Source: Oceanisphaera psychrotolerans
GTDB lineage: Bacteria > Pseudomonadota > Gammaproteobacteria > Enterobacterales > Aeromonadaceae
DNA length: 64,000 bases
Assembly: GCF_001870485.1 (NCBI RefSeq)
Contig: NZ_MDKE01000044.1
Span: 120,490 to 184,489 of the forward strand
Direction: 5' to 3'
Shown in pieces: positions 17,911-28,297 of this stretch. Below the pieces are notes generated by a model, which searched no databases, was not told where the DNA came from, and saw only the letters and a list, made by a program, of their open reading frames with translations. The first letter of the stretch is position 1, and the number at the start of each line of letters is the position of its first letter. The position numbers and the translations under genes were made by a program.

Positions 17911-19854
17911 ATGAACAAGACCCTTGTGGCCGGGGCGCTTGCCCTGACCCTGGCGGGCTGTGCCAGTCAGCAGCCGGCTCCCCCCTTTACCCTGACCCTG
18001 GCTCATATCAACGATACCCACTCGCATTTTGATCCGAGTGATGCGCGCCTGACGCTGGATCACAAGGCGGTATTTACCCGTCTTGGCGGTCATCCGCGGC
18101 TGCTGAGCCATGTCAATGAACTGCGCCGTCAGGCGGAAGAGGCGGAGCAGCCTCTATTGTTTGTGCATGGTGGCGACGCCTGGCAGGGCACCGGCTATTT
18201 CACCCTCAATCAGGGCGCGATGAACGCCGATGTGCTGAGCCGGATGCAGCTGGACGCCATGGCGCTCGGCAACCACGAGTTTGATATCGACAACCAGCGC
18301 CTGGCCGCCTTTATTCAGGGCGTCAACTTTCCGGTGCTGGCCGCCAACCTGGATGCCAGTCACGATCCGGATTTGAAGGGTCTGGAGAACCTCAAACCCT
18401 ATGTGCTCTACGCCTTCGACGGCCATGAAAAGGAGCGGGTAGACAGCGTCAAGGACGCCGGTAAACGTCCGGTGGTGGCGGTGATGGGGCTGGTGCTGGA
18501 AGACATGCCAGACATGGCGGCGCATACCGGCAATCTGCGTTTCGAGCGCGAAGTCGACAGTGCCCAGCGCACGGTCAGGGCGTTGCGTGAACAGGGTGTC
18601 AAACAGATAGTGGCGGTGACGCACCTGGGGCTGGAGCGCGATCAGCGCCTGGCCCGCGAGGTCAACGGTATCGACGTGATAGTGGGCGGGCACTCCCACA
18701 GCCTGCTCGGCCAGTTCAGCAACCTCGGCTGGGCCGATGGCGCGCCCTATGCCCGCCAGTTCACCAACCCCGACGGGCGGGGCATCACCTGTGTGGTACA
18801 GGCCGGCCAGTTTGCCCAGGCCATGGGGCAGGTGAGCGTGACCTTTACCCCCGACGGTCGGGTCAGTCGCTGCGAAGGGGGTAATACCCTGTTGTCCGAC
18901 AATGTCTTCTACCGGGATATTCGCCGGGGTGAACAGCACCGCCTGAATGAACAGCAAACGCAGCGGCTCAAGGCCGAGATAGCGTCTCAGCCGAATATTG
19001 CCATGGTGGCGGAAGATCCGGCACTGCGCGCCCATATCGACAAGCAGTATCTGCCGGCGTTGAACCGGGCCTATGGCGAGGTGATCGGCCATCTGCCGCA
19101 GGCACTGAAGCATGTGCGCCTGCCGGTGGATGGCAGTGGTTCTCAAATAGCCCCATTGGTAGCGGCCAGCCAGTTGTACTGGGCAAACACCCCCGAGGTA
19201 CTGGCGGTCACCGGACGCCGTGCCGATTTTGCCCTGGTGGCGGCGGGGTCGGTGCGTAACAGCCTGGAACCCGGTGCGCTTAAAGAAGGCCATGTGGGAC
19301 TCGAGCTGCTGCCCTTTGCCAACCCCATCAGCCTGGTCTCGCTCACCGGTCGTCAGGTGGCGGGACTGTTGCTGGAAACCATCAATGCCTCCCTGCCGGC
19401 GGACGCCCATACCGGCAAGTTCCCCTATGCCGCCGGGCTGCGTTATACCTTTAACGAAACCAGCAAGGGACGGGGTTATCTCGACCGTATCGAATTCCTG
19501 TCGCAGGGACACTGGCAGCGGATCGAGCCCGACACCCGCTATCAGGTGGTGCTGAACAGCTACCATGCTTCCGGTAACGATGGCTGGAGCACCTTCTTCG
19601 ACAGTCAGCAGGCCTTTACCGACCGGCTGGATCTGGCCTTTACCAATGGCAAGCTGACAGCCTTTCCGGTGGCTCGCCTGAGCAAGGTCAATGGTGGTGG
19701 TGTTCAGGTGCACTACATCAATCAGCCGCTGAACTGCCAGGACCAGGCGGTGCGCTGCAATACCGATGCCCGGGCCTTTATCGACTACGTGCGTGAACGG
19801 CGTCCCATGCTGACGGCGTTGCCTGAATCGGGCGTTACCCTCAAGCGCCTTTGA
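17911..19854 (+). CDS. 5'-nucleotidase/UDP-sugar hydrolase family lipoprotein
   Basis: A 647-residue two-domain enzyme of the UshA/5'-nucleotidase family with a lipoprotein signal (ALTLAGC). The N-terminal metallophosphatase domain has LAHINDTHSHFD, VHGGDAWQG, ALGNHEFD, THLGLERD and VGGHSHS, the usual dinuclear metal ligands; the C-terminal domain (about 380-600) carries the substrate-binding part with YHASGNDGWSTF. It dephosphorylates extracellular nucleotides in the periplasm, feeding nucleoside uptake. The lipid anchor resembles the membrane-bound enzyme of Vibrio rather than soluble E. coli UshA. Start at ATG 17911 places the signal peptide correctly; an ATG at 17887 is possible. Confidence 0.9.
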   Translation: MNKTLVAGALALTLAGCASQQPAPPFTLTLAHINDTHSHFDPSDARLTLDHKAVFTRLGGHPRLLSHVNELRRQAEEAEQPLLFVHGGDAWQGTGYFTLNQGAMNADVLSRMQLDAMALGNHEFDIDNQRLAAFIQGVNFPVLAANLDASHDPDLKGLENLKPYVLYAFDGHEKERVDSVKDAGKRPVVAVMGLVLEDMPDMAAHTGNLRFEREVDSAQRTVRALREQGVKQIVAVTHLGLERDQRLAREVNGIDVIVGGHSHSLLGQFSNLGWADGAPYARQFTNPDGRGITCVVQAGQFAQAMGQVSVTFTPDGRVSRCEGGNTLLSDNVFYRDIRRGEQHRLNEQQTQRLKAEIASQPNIAMVAEDPALRAHIDKQYLPALNRAYGEVIGHLPQALKHVRLPVDGSGSQIAPLVAASQLYWANTPEVLAVTGRRADFALVAAGSVRNSLEPGALKEGHVGLELLPFANPISLVSLTGRQVAGLLLETINASLPADAHTGKFPYAAGLRYTFNETSKGRGYLDRIEFLSQGHWQRIEPDTRYQVVLNSYHASGNDGWSTFFDSQQAFTDRLDLAFTNGKLTAFPVARLSKVNGGGVQVHYINQPLNCQDQAVRCNTDARAFIDYVRERRPMLTALPESGVTLKRL

Positions 19855-19858
19855 GTAC

Positions 19859-19885
19859 AACAAGCCCGGGATAACCGGGCTTGTT
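19859..19885. terminator. hairpin terminator after the 5'-nucleotidase gene
   Basis: AACAAGCCCGG-N5-CCGGGCTTGTT, a perfect 11-bp stem four bases after the stop. The stem ends in TTGTT rather than a long T run. Confidence 0.7.
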
Positions 19886-20178
19886 CGTTAATGGCCACCG
19901 GACCTGCGTCATCAACTGACCAAGCGGTGCCAGCGGGCCGGATCCGATTGCCCGGATCGGGTCGGTGGTGCGCTCTCGGCTCCGGCAGAGTCCCCGCTGC
20001 CAAAGCTGGATTCAAACGGAATTAATTCCTTCCCCTGACCTTCGTGATAAGACCATCGCTTCTGACCGCTCTGGCTCGACATCGATTTTTAATCCTGTCA
20101 GACTCACGGCCATTGCTGCAGACTGAGAAAAACCGGCTATGCTGTATGTACTCTTTTGAATCTACTAGGGGCCGAAAC
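19886..20178. other. intergenic region upstream of the SUOX-fold gene
   Basis: About 290 bases with no convincing gene. It presumably carries the promoter of the sensory pair that follows; I see no clear operator or RNA structure. Confidence 0.5.
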
Positions 20179-20718
20179 ATGAAGCTGATCAACCCCATGG
20201 ACACAGTCCCCTGGTCCACGCTGCTGTTCGCGGTGGTGCTGTTGCTGGGAAGCTGGAGTCCGCTGTCGTTTGCAGCCGACGCCTTGCCGTTACCTCAGGG
20301 CCGGGTGGTGCTGACCGTCACCGGCAAGCTGGCTGTGACCAATGCCGATAACAAGGCAGAATTTGATATGGATATGCTGGCGGCCTTGCCGCAGCACGAG
20401 TTCAGGACCGCGACGCCCTGGACGGAAGGGGAACACCTTTTTCGCGGGGTCTTGCTGAGTGATCTGCTGCGAAGACTGGGAGCCGAAGGCGCCGAGGTTC
20501 GAGCTGTGGCGCTGAATGACTACCATCATGATATCGAAAGACAGCTGGTGGCCGAGATGCCCTTGCTGCTGACGACGCATTTTGACGGCAAGCCGATGAA
20601 GGTACGGCATAAAGGGCCGATCTGGCTCATGTTGCCGCTGTCTGATCTGCCCCGTTTCAATACCAAACGTTATCATGAACTGCTGATCTGGCAGTTGAAA
20701 AGCCTGGACGTGCGCTAA
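20179..20718 (+). CDS. periplasmic SUOX-fold (PruR-like) protein
   Basis: A 179-residue protein with an N-terminal signal peptide ending near SFAADA. The mature part resembles the sulfite-oxidase/molybdopterin-binding fold (FDMDMLAALPQHEF, FRGVLLSDLLRRLG, VRAVALNDYHHDI, RHKGPIWLMLPL), but it has no cysteine at all, so it cannot hold a molybdenum cofactor in the usual way. PruR of Agrobacterium is a protein of this type that binds reduced pterins and controls the partner GGDEF-EAL protein DcpA. Here the next gene begins two bases after the stop and encodes just such a partner, so the same role is inferred. Start ATG at 20179. Confidence 0.7.
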   Translation: MKLINPMDTVPWSTLLFAVVLLLGSWSPLSFAADALPLPQGRVVLTVTGKLAVTNADNKAEFDMDMLAALPQHEFRTATPWTEGEHLFRGVLLSDLLRRLGAEGAEVRAVALNDYHHDIERQLVAEMPLLLTTHFDGKPMKVRHKGPIWLMLPLSDLPRFNTKRYHELLIWQLKSLDVR

Positions 20719-20720
20719 TA

Positions 20721-22618
20721 GTGAAAAAGTTCAAACTACTCGTTCTCACCGCCATTACCCTGTTATTCGGTGCCAGCTCGCTGTACAGCTATCATCGGGA
20801 TCTGGAGGTGGTGCGTTATGTCTCTGCCACCATCAAGGCGGTGGGCTGGGCCAGTTCCGAGTTGGAGATGGAGCTGCTCAAGTTTGATCAGGCGTTGACG
20901 GCGTTGTCCGCCCACACCGCCGATGAAGAAAATGTCCAGTTGCGCTTTGAGCTGTTGTGGAGCCGGGTAGACACCCTGCTGAAGGGCAAGGAAAGCCGCC
21001 CGATGCGCGAGCAACCAGAGGTGCAGCCGATGCTGGAAAGCTTTGCCCGGCAGCTCGAGCTCTGGGAAAATCGGGTGTATGCGTTGAGCGCGGATGACCG
21101 TACCGGCATCCTGGCACTGCGACAGGAACTGGCGCACTTCCGGCAGCAGGCGCGGGAAATCAACGTCGACAATTTTTCTGGTGACAAGATCTGGCAACAG
21201 CTCGATATCATTCAGGATATTCGCCTGCGTTCCAGTCTGTATCTCGCCGGCCTGCTGCTGAGCGGTGGCCTGATGCTGTGGCTGGTGGTGCGGGAAAACA
21301 GCCGTAATCGCTACATGGCCTATCACGACATGCTCACCGGCCTGCCCAATCGCATGTTTTTCTATCAGCTGATGAGCAAGGCCCTGAAACGGGCCGAGCG
21401 GGAGCGGCAGGGGCTGGCGGTCCACATGGTGGACCTCAACGGTTTCAAGGCCATCAACGACAGCCTGGGTCATGAAGTGGGTGATAACCTGCTACGGATC
21501 ATTTCTGCCCGTTTGCGAGACACCATCGGCGACCGGGGCCAGATTGCCCGGCTCGGCGGGGATGAATTTGTGGTGCTCCAGCGGATGCAGTATCCGGAAG
21601 ACGCCGAGCAGATGGCGGCTCGGTTATGGCAGTCGCTTTCCCGCGAGGTGCAATTGCCGGATGGTTGTCTGTCGCCCCAGGCCTGCATCGGCACCAGTCT
21701 CTATCCTCTGCACGGCCTTACCATGGCCGAATTGCTTGGCCATGCCGATACCGCCATGTATTACGCCAAGCACAGTCGCAAGACCATGCAGCAGATGTTT
21801 GAGCCGGGCATGGATGAACGGCGGTTGCGGCGTCAAAAACTGGCGGTGGCGTTGCAGGTGGCGCTCGAGCAGGATCATCTGACGCTGCATTATCAGCCCA
21901 TCTTTCACCTAGACACCGGGGCCATCGAGTCGGTGGAAGCTCTGTTACGCTGGCATTCGAGCGAGTTCGGCACCATCAGTCCGATCGAGGTGATTGCGGT
22001 GGCCGAAAACCACGGCCTGGCACATCGGCTCAATGAATGGATACTGATGCAGGCCTGCCAGCAACTGCGGCACTGGCATCAGAGCGGCTTCGACTGGCTG
22101 AAGGTAAACGTGAATATCAGCCCCAATATCTTTATGGATGGCGAGCTGGCCATTACCGTGACGCAGGTTTTGCAGGCCAGCAGCCTCGATGCTTCTGCTC
22201 TGGTGCTGGAGATCACCGAAGATACCAGTATGTGGGATACCGTCGACTCGCTCGATACCCTGCAGGAGTTGCGTGATCTGGGGATCGGCATTGCCCTGGA
22301 CGATTTTGGCACCGGTTATTCCTCATTCAGCCATCTGCGTCAGCTGCCGGTCAACAAGCTCAAGATAGACAAGTCCTTCGTGGCCGACCTGTCAACCGAC
22401 CCCAGGGCGGTCAGTCTGGTGCAAACCATTATTTCGCTGGCTTCAAGCTGGATATGGAGATCACGGCAGAGGGCATCGAATTGCCCGAACAGCAGGCCCA
22501 GTTGCAGCAACTGGGCTGCGGACTGGGGCAGGGCTACCTGCTGGCCAGACCGATGCCGAGCGAAGACATCAGCGAGTGGCTGTCGCAAGACAAATCCCCG
22601 GATACCCGTAGCGCCTGA
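20721..22618 (+). CDS. membrane GGDEF-EAL protein, DcpA-like (apparent 1-base frameshift)
   Basis: Starts at GTG 20721. One N-terminal helix (about 4-24), a periplasmic region of about 150 residues, a second helix (about 172-192), then a GGDEF domain (ARLGGDEFVVL) and an EAL domain (ESVEALLRW, NVNISPNIF, LDDFGTGYSS, KIDKSFV). Both catalytic motifs look intact, so the protein could make or break c-di-GMP. The residues where an RxxD inhibitory site would sit read GDRG, so product inhibition seems absent. The frame breaks at about 22442 after IISLA; adding one T gives LAFKLDMEITAEG and the usual EAL end to a stop at 22618. It is paired with the upstream periplasmic SUOX-fold protein. Confidence 0.85.
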
Positions 22619-22901
22619 TAACTCTCTCCTGATACACCCCTCCCGATCCTGTGCACTCATACCGACAGTTGAGTAAGCAGGATCGATTTTTTTCTATTTG
22701 TCGATACCGGCGTTTTATTGCGTGCTTCAGCTGCTATTTTTAGGAGTGTGCACATAAAGTGTCTACAAATCATGGCTGTACTCGATGAAGGCACACCTCT
22801 CGCCAATGACCTGATCCGGCGGCTCGATGAGCATCGGTTCTCTGACTGTCATCAGGATCGGCTCCGGCCTCACTTCTTGCCTAACGACAGGAGAAACAGC
22901 C

Positions 22902-23813
22902 ATGAAACACAGTCTATTCGATGCCCTGCAGGAAGCGCGGCCGCTGGCCATCGTCGGCGCCGTCAACGCCTACAGCGCCATGCAGGCAGAGCAAGCCGGA
23001 CACCGGGCGCTGTATCTGTCCGGCGCCGGGGTGGCCAATAGTTCCTTCGGGCTGCCGGATCTGGGCATCACCAGCCTGAATGACGTACTGGAAGACGCCC
23101 GTCGCCTCACCGGGGCCTGCGAATTGCCGCTGCTGGTGGACGTGGATACCGGTTTCGGTGGGGCCTTCAACATCGCCCGCGCCGTGCGCGAGATGGAACG
23201 GGCCGGCGTGGCGGCCATCCACATCGAAGATCAGGTAGCCCAGAAACGGTGCGGCCACCGACCCAACAAGGCCATCGTCTCACACGATGAAATGGTGGAT
23301 CGGGTCAAGGCGGCGGTGGATGCCCGCACCGACCCTCGCTTCGCCATCATGGCGCGCACCGATGCGCTGGCGGTGGAGGGCATGAACAGTGCCGTCGAAC
23401 GTGCCCAGGCCTGCGTGGCCGCCGGTGCCGATTTTATCTTCCCCGAGGCGATGGAAAGCCTGGAGCAATACCGCCGCTTCTGCGAGGCCATACCGGTGCC
23501 GGTACTGGCCAACATCACCGAATTCGGCAAGACCCCGCTGTTCAGTCAGAACGAGCTGGCCGAGGCCGGGGTGGCCATGGTGCTCTACCCGCTGTCGGCC
23601 TTCAGGGCCATGAGCCGGGCGGCGGAGATCGTTTATCGCCAGATCCTGAGCCAGGGTCACCAGCGTGACCTGCTGGAGCAGATGCAGACCCGGGAGCAGC
23701 TCTATCAGACCCTCGGCTATTATGAGTACGAGGCCAGACTGGATGCCCTGTTCGAGCATGCTGCTCAGCCCAGGCCCCCGGCCGATAATCAACAAGGAGG
23801 CAAGCATGACTAA
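22902..23813 (+). CDS. prpB: methylisocitrate lyase PrpB
   Basis: A 303-residue member of the isocitrate lyase superfamily. [17 protein letters not shown] contains the metal-binding Asp pair and [10 protein letters not shown] the catalytic Cys loop, both typical of PrpB. It splits 2-methylisocitrate into pyruvate and succinate, the last step of the methylcitrate cycle for propionate. The start ATG at 22902 follows ACAGGAG; a longer in-frame extension has no support. It overlaps prpC by eight bases. No prpR-type regulator lies within the 283-base gap upstream, and no operator is recognisable there. Confidence 0.96.
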   Translation: MKHSLFDALQEARPLAIVGAVNAYSAMQAEQAGHRALYLSGAGVANSSFGLPDLGITSLNDVLEDARRLTGACELPLLVDVDTGFGGAFNIARAVREMERAGVAAIHIEDQVAQKRCGHRPNKAIVSHDEMVDRVKAAVDARTDPRFAIMARTDALAVEGMNSAVERAQACVAAGADFIFPEAMESLEQYRRFCEAIPVPVLANITEFGKTPLFSQNELAEAGVAMVLYPLSAFRAMSRAAEIVYRQILSQGHQRDLLEQMQTREQLYQTLGYYEYEARLDALFEHAAQPRPPADNQQGGKHD

Positions 23814-24918
23814 CGCCGAAGGATTGCGCGGCCAGATCGCCGGCCAGACTGCCCTCTGCACCGTGGGCAAGACCGGTTCCGGCCTGACCTATCGCGGCTT
23901 TGACATTGCCGATCTGGCCGCTCATGCCCGGTTTGAAGAGGTGGCCTTTCTGCTGCTGAAGGGCTATCTGCCCAACAAGGGCGAGCTGAGCGCCTTCAAG
24001 GCCCGGCTGCGAGCCAATCGCGGCCTGCCGGCGGCGCTGCGCACCGTGCTGGAACTGATACCGGCCTCGGCCCACCCCATGGACGTGTTGCGCACCGGCT
24101 GCTCCCTGCTTGGCAACCTGGAAACCGAGCAGCGGTTCGGCGAACAGCAGGAAGCGGCAGAGCGGTTGCTGTCGCTGCTGCCCGCCATCATCTGCTACTG
24201 GTATCGCTATGCCCACGATGGCGTGCGCATCGACACCGCCCTGGATGACGACAGTCTCGGCGGCCACTTTCTGCATATGCTGCGCGGCGAAACCCCGCCC
24301 GAACTGGATGTGAAGGTCATGAACTGCTCGCTGGTGCTCTATGCGGAGCACGAATTCAATGCCTCCACCTTCGCCGGCAGGGTCTGTGCCTCCACCCTGA
24401 CCGATTTGCATTCGGCGGTGACGGCGGCCATCGGTACCCTGCGCGGCCCGCTGCACGGCGGGGCCAACGAGGCGGCGATGGCGATGATCGAGCAGTGGAG
24501 CAGCCCGGACGAGGCCGAAGCTGCCCTGCTGGGCATGCTCGCACGCAAGGAGAAGGTCATGGGCTTCGGTCATGCGGTCTATACGGTGAAGGATCCGCGC
24601 AATGCGCTGATCAAACCCTGGGCCAGGAAGCTGAGCGAAGCGGCGGGCGACAGGGTGCTGTATCCGATCTCCGAACGGGTAGAAGCGGTGATGTGGCGGG
24701 AAAAGAAGCTGTTCGCCAATGCCGACTTCTATCACGCCAGCGCCTATCACTTCATGGGCATTCCGACCAAACTGTTCACGCCGATCTTCGTGCTCAGCCG
24801 GGTCACCGGTTGGACCGCACACATCATGGAGCAGCGCGCCCACAACCGCATCATTCGCCCCAACGCCGATTATGTGGGCCCGGCCCCCCAGCCATGGGTA
24901 CCGATAGAGAAGCGGTAA
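23806..24918 (+). CDS. prpC: 2-methylcitrate synthase PrpC
   Basis: A 370-residue short-type citrate synthase. The N-terminus ([17 protein letters not shown]) matches 2-methylcitrate synthases, and catalytic residues occur in HGGANEAAM (His) and [14 protein letters not shown] (His/Arg) with an Asp further on. It condenses propionyl-CoA with oxaloacetate. It starts inside the prpB stop region (AAGGAGG lies nine bases upstream) and is followed 11 bases later by prpD. Confidence 0.95.
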   Translation: MTNAEGLRGQIAGQTALCTVGKTGSGLTYRGFDIADLAAHARFEEVAFLLLKGYLPNKGELSAFKARLRANRGLPAALRTVLELIPASAHPMDVLRTGCSLLGNLETEQRFGEQQEAAERLLSLLPAIICYWYRYAHDGVRIDTALDDDSLGGHFLHMLRGETPPELDVKVMNCSLVLYAEHEFNASTFAGRVCASTLTDLHSAVTAAIGTLRGPLHGGANEAAMAMIEQWSSPDEAEAALLGMLARKEKVMGFGHAVYTVKDPRNALIKPWARKLSEAAGDRVLYPISERVEAVMWREKKLFANADFYHASAYHFMGIPTKLFTPIFVLSRVTGWTAHIMEQRAHNRIIRPNADYVGPAPQPWVPIEKR

Positions 24919-24929
24919 AGGAGCACACC

Positions 24930-26381
24930 ATGAGCATCAATGTTGAGCCGAACGAGAGACCCGATCCCGATCAGCTGCTGGTCACCATCGCCGACTACGT
25001 GGTAAATACCGGGATCACCTCGGATGAAGCCTACAACACCGCCCGCCATTGCCTGGCCGATACCCTCGGTTGCGGCCTGCTGGCGCTGCGTTTTCCCGAA
25101 TGCACCAAACATCTGGGGCCTTTGGTGCCGGGCACCACGGTGCAACATGGCGCCCGGGTGCCCGGTACTTCTCACGAGCTGGATCCGGTCACCGCCGCCT
25201 TCAACATCGGCTGCCTCATCCGCTGGCTGGACTTCAACGATACCTGGCTGGCCGCCGAGTGGGGCCACCCGTCCGACAACCTGGGCGGCATTCTCGCCAC
25301 CGCCGATTACCTGAGCCGGGTGGCGGTGGCCGAGGGCAAGCCGCCGCTCACCATGAGAGATGTGCTCACGGCCATGATCAAGGCTCACGAAATCCAGGGT
25401 GTGCTGGCGCTGGAAAACAGCTTCAACCGGGTAGGGCTGGATCACGTGCTGCTGGTGCGGGTAGCCTCGACGGCGGTCATCACCCATCTGCTGGGTGGCA
25501 GCCGCGAGCAGATTGTTGACGCCCTGTCCCAGGCCTGGGTCGATGGTTGTGCCCTGCGTACCTACCGTCATGCGCCCAATGCCGGCTCTCGCAAGTCCTG
25601 GGCGGCGGGTGACGCCACCGCCCGCGCCGTGCGGCTGGCACTGATCACCATGAAGGGCGAAATGGGACTGCCGTCGGTACTCTCGGCCCCCAAATGGGGC
25701 TTTTATGATGTGCAGTTCAAGGGTCAACCCTTTCGGGTCAAGCAACCCTTTGGCAGCTACGTGATGGAAAATGTGCTGTTCAAGCTCAGCTTTCCCGCCG
25801 AGTTTCATGCCCAGACGGCGGTGGAGTGCGCGGTGCTGCTGCACCCGCAGGTGAAAGACCGGCTCGACGACATCGACCGTATTCAAATCAGCACCCATGA
25901 GTCCGCCATCCGCATCATCTCCAAGGAGGGAGAGCTGGCCAACCCGGCGGATCGGGATCACTGTCTGCAATACATGGTGGCGGTGCCGCTGCTGGTCGGC
26001 GACCTGGTGGCGGAACACTATGAAGACGACTTTCACCGGGCCGAGCCCCGTATCGATGCTCTGCGCCGCAAGATGGAGATAGTGGAAGACTCGCGCTACA
26101 GCGCCGAATATCTGGCAGCCGACAAGCGCTCCATCGCCAACGCCATCCAGATTTTCTTCAAGGACGGCACCAGCACCGAGAAGGTGAAAGTGGAATACCC
26201 CATCGGCCATCGCCGCCGCCGGGCCGAGGCGATACCGGTGCTGGAGCGTAAGTTCATGCGCAACCTGCAAACCCGCTTCCCGCCGGCGCGCTGCCGGCAC
26301 ATTCTGGCGCTGTGCCTGGATCGGCAGCGACTTGAAGTTACACCGGTCAACGAGTTCATGGCGCTGTTCGTGATCAACTGA
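24930..26381 (+). CDS. prpD: 2-methylcitrate dehydratase PrpD
   Basis: A 483-residue protein, the same length as E. coli PrpD, of the MmgE/PrpD family ([47 protein letters not shown]). It dehydrates 2-methylcitrate to cis-2-methylaconitate without an Fe-S cluster. Use of PrpD rather than AcnD/PrpF follows the enterobacterial layout, but prpE and prpR are absent here. The ATG at 24930 follows AAAGGAG. Confidence 0.96.
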   Translation: MSINVEPNERPDPDQLLVTIADYVVNTGITSDEAYNTARHCLADTLGCGLLALRFPECTKHLGPLVPGTTVQHGARVPGTSHELDPVTAAFNIGCLIRWLDFNDTWLAAEWGHPSDNLGGILATADYLSRVAVAEGKPPLTMRDVLTAMIKAHEIQGVLALENSFNRVGLDHVLLVRVASTAVITHLLGGSREQIVDALSQAWVDGCALRTYRHAPNAGSRKSWAAGDATARAVRLALITMKGEMGLPSVLSAPKWGFYDVQFKGQPFRVKQPFGSYVMENVLFKLSFPAEFHAQTAVECAVLLHPQVKDRLDDIDRIQISTHESAIRIISKEGELANPADRDHCLQYMVAVPLLVGDLVAEHYEDDFHRAEPRIDALRRKMEIVEDSRYSAEYLAADKRSIANAIQIFFKDGTSTEKVKVEYPIGHRRRRAEAIPVLERKFMRNLQTRFPPARCRHILALCLDRQRLEVTPVNEFMALFVIN

Positions 26382-26686
26382 ATAAATGTTGACCGGACAG
26401 ATCCGCAAGCGGGCTGCTGCTCTCTGTCGCAATCAGACAAGTTATTTAAGTCATGACGCAAATGAACCTCATTTTCCCGGTTTTATGTCGTTATTGAGAC
26501 GACGACATATTCACACATCTGTAGCATGGGTATAGCTCCGCAGTCGAAGACGGACGGTTTGCGGAAAAGACTTCCTGCTTTCCCGTGCCCCGTACCACTT
26601 GCGAACTGCAAAAGGATTTGTTCACTGCGTGCGCTCGCCATCGGGCGCATTCGCCTCACGCAGCATAACCAAGGGAAGGTAACCAA
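26382..26686. promoter_or_regulatory. intergenic region between prpD and the TRAP operon, with a palindrome
   Basis: About 305 bases without a gene. It contains TATGTCGT-N10-ACGACATA (26484-26509), a perfect 8-bp inverted repeat with a centre-to-centre spacing suited to a dimeric regulator, about 180 bases before dctP. No clear terminator for prpD is seen, so some read-through into the TRAP genes is possible. Confidence 0.45.
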
Positions 26687-27694
26687 GTGAAAACCATCGG
26701 ACGCAATGTTAAAACCCTGCTGGCTTCCGCCATCACCGCCGCCTGTCTGTTCAGTGCCAGCGCCCAGGCACTCACCCTGAAACTGGCAACCGACTCCGGC
26801 ACCCAGGGTTCGCCGGCCGGCGAGGCGCTGAAAAAATGGGGTGAGCTGATCGAACAGAAATCCGGCGGCGATATCGAAGCCCGCGTCTATTATCAGAATG
26901 AACTGGGCGGTCAGCAGGAAGTATTCGACCTGCATGTGGCCGGCGACGTGGACGTGATGCTGAACTGGCCGATGACGTCCTACGACAAGCGAATTGGCGT
27001 GATCTATACCCCCTACATGACGCTGTCCTGGGATGAAGCACTCGAGGCTTACAGCCCGGGTGGCTGGGTCAACAACATGCTGGGCGGCATTTACCAGGAT
27101 ATCGGCCTGAAATTCTTCGGCCCCTGGCCGGAAGGGTTCAACGGCGTGGGATCCCGGGGCAAGTATGCGCTGAATATCGCCGACGCGGACGGCCTCAAGG
27201 TGCGTACCATGACCGTGTTTCCGGCCCCCCAGACCATGCAGGCGCTGGGCTACCAGACCGCTGCCATCGATTGGGGCGAAGTCTACACCGCGCTGCAGAC
27301 CGGCGTTGTCGATGGTGAGGCCGGCAACGTGATCTACTGGGATTACGAGTACTTCCGTGACTCCCTCGACTACTTCGTGCAGACCAAACACTTTTTCATG
27401 ACCGGCGTGCTGTCGATGAACCAGGATGTCTGGGAAAGCATGACCGAAGAGCAGCAGAAGGTGGTCAGCGAATCGGCCATCGAGATCATGAACGAGCAGT
27501 TCAAGGCCGCCAGGGAGCAGGATGAGTTCTACATCAACAAGGCTCAGGAAGCCGGCATGCAGTATTTCGAGCCCAGCGCCGAGCAGCTTGGCGAATTTGC
27601 CAAGGCCGCCCGCGAACAGGTCTGGCCGATGATGGACAAGGAGATCGGTTCCGAGATCATGGACACCATTCGCAGTAACGCCTCTCCGCTCTAA
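26687..27694 (+). CDS. TRAP transporter periplasmic binding protein (DctP family)
   Basis: A 335-residue solute-binding protein with a signal peptide ending SAQALTLK. The TRAP signature Arg is in DGLKVRTMTVFPAPQTMQALG, followed by the typical WGEVYTALQTGVVDGEAGN. It starts at a GTG at 26687 after AAGGGAAGG. It delivers a carboxylate-containing ligand to the DctQM permease encoded downstream. The ligand is not identified; proximity to prpBCD suggests, weakly, a propionate-yielding acid. Confidence 0.9.
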   Translation: MKTIGRNVKTLLASAITAACLFSASAQALTLKLATDSGTQGSPAGEALKKWGELIEQKSGGDIEARVYYQNELGGQQEVFDLHVAGDVDVMLNWPMTSYDKRIGVIYTPYMTLSWDEALEAYSPGGWVNNMLGGIYQDIGLKFFGPWPEGFNGVGSRGKYALNIADADGLKVRTMTVFPAPQTMQALGYQTAAIDWGEVYTALQTGVVDGEAGNVIYWDYEYFRDSLDYFVQTKHFFMTGVLSMNQDVWESMTEEQQKVVSESAIEIMNEQFKAAREQDEFYINKAQEAGMQYFEPSAEQLGEFAKAAREQVWPMMDKEIGSEIMDTIRSNASPL

Positions 27695-27720
27695 CCGGAT
27701 AGGCACACCGTTTCAATATG

Positions 27721-27743
27721 ACCGGCCCGCATTGCGGGCCGGT
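27721..27743 (+). terminator. intercistronic hairpin between dctP and dctQ
   Basis: ACCGGCCCGC-N3-GCGGGCCGGT, a perfect 10-bp stem with no T tract. Such hairpins after binding-protein genes commonly stabilise the upstream message so the binding protein outnumbers the permease; here that is inferred. Confidence 0.6.
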
Positions 27744-27763
27744 CTGCTCAGAGGCTTAAAAAG

Positions 27764-28296
27764 ATGATCGGCAGAGTGTTTTACGCGCTGGATCGCCGTA
27801 TCGGGTGGTTGCTGGAAGCGGCCGCCTTCATGTCCAGCATGCTGGTGGTCGGGTTGATGCTGTTTCTGGTGCTGGCGCGCTATGTGTTCGGCTGGTCCAT
27901 CGTCGGGCTGCTGGAGCTGATCATGCTGTTCGGCATGTGGCTCTACATGCTCGGCGCACTGATCGCCAGCCGTCACAACGAGCACCTCGTCGTGGATTTC
28001 GTCGAACTGCAGATATCGGATCATCGGCTCAAGCTGATGCACAAGGCGCTGGTGTCGCTGATCACCTTCGTGATTTGTCTGTTCTTTGTGGTGCTGGCCT
28101 ATCGCATGCTGGCGTGGGGACTGAAACGTCCGCAGTCGACGCCCGGCATGGGCATACCGCTCTGGTTGCCGCAGGCTCGATCATGCTGGCGGCCGTGGGC
28201 TGCAGCTGTTATTCGTTGCGTGACTTGCTCTGTGCCGTCACCGGCATTCTGCATTTGGCGCCCGGCGCCCGCCAGTTGAAGGAAGAGGAACACTGA
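27764..28296 (+). CDS. TRAP transporter small permease DctQ (apparent 1-base frameshift)
   Basis: Four hydrophobic helices as expected for DctQ, with FGWSIVGLLELIMLFGMWLY typical of the family. The frame breaks after PLWLPQA at about 28174. The continuation IMLAAVGCSCYSLRDLL reads in another frame to the stop at 28296, one base before the dctM start. One extra base (giving QASIML) restores a single 177-residue protein. Probably a sequence error, since dctP and dctM on either side are intact. Confidence 0.83.
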
Positions 28297-28297
28297 C

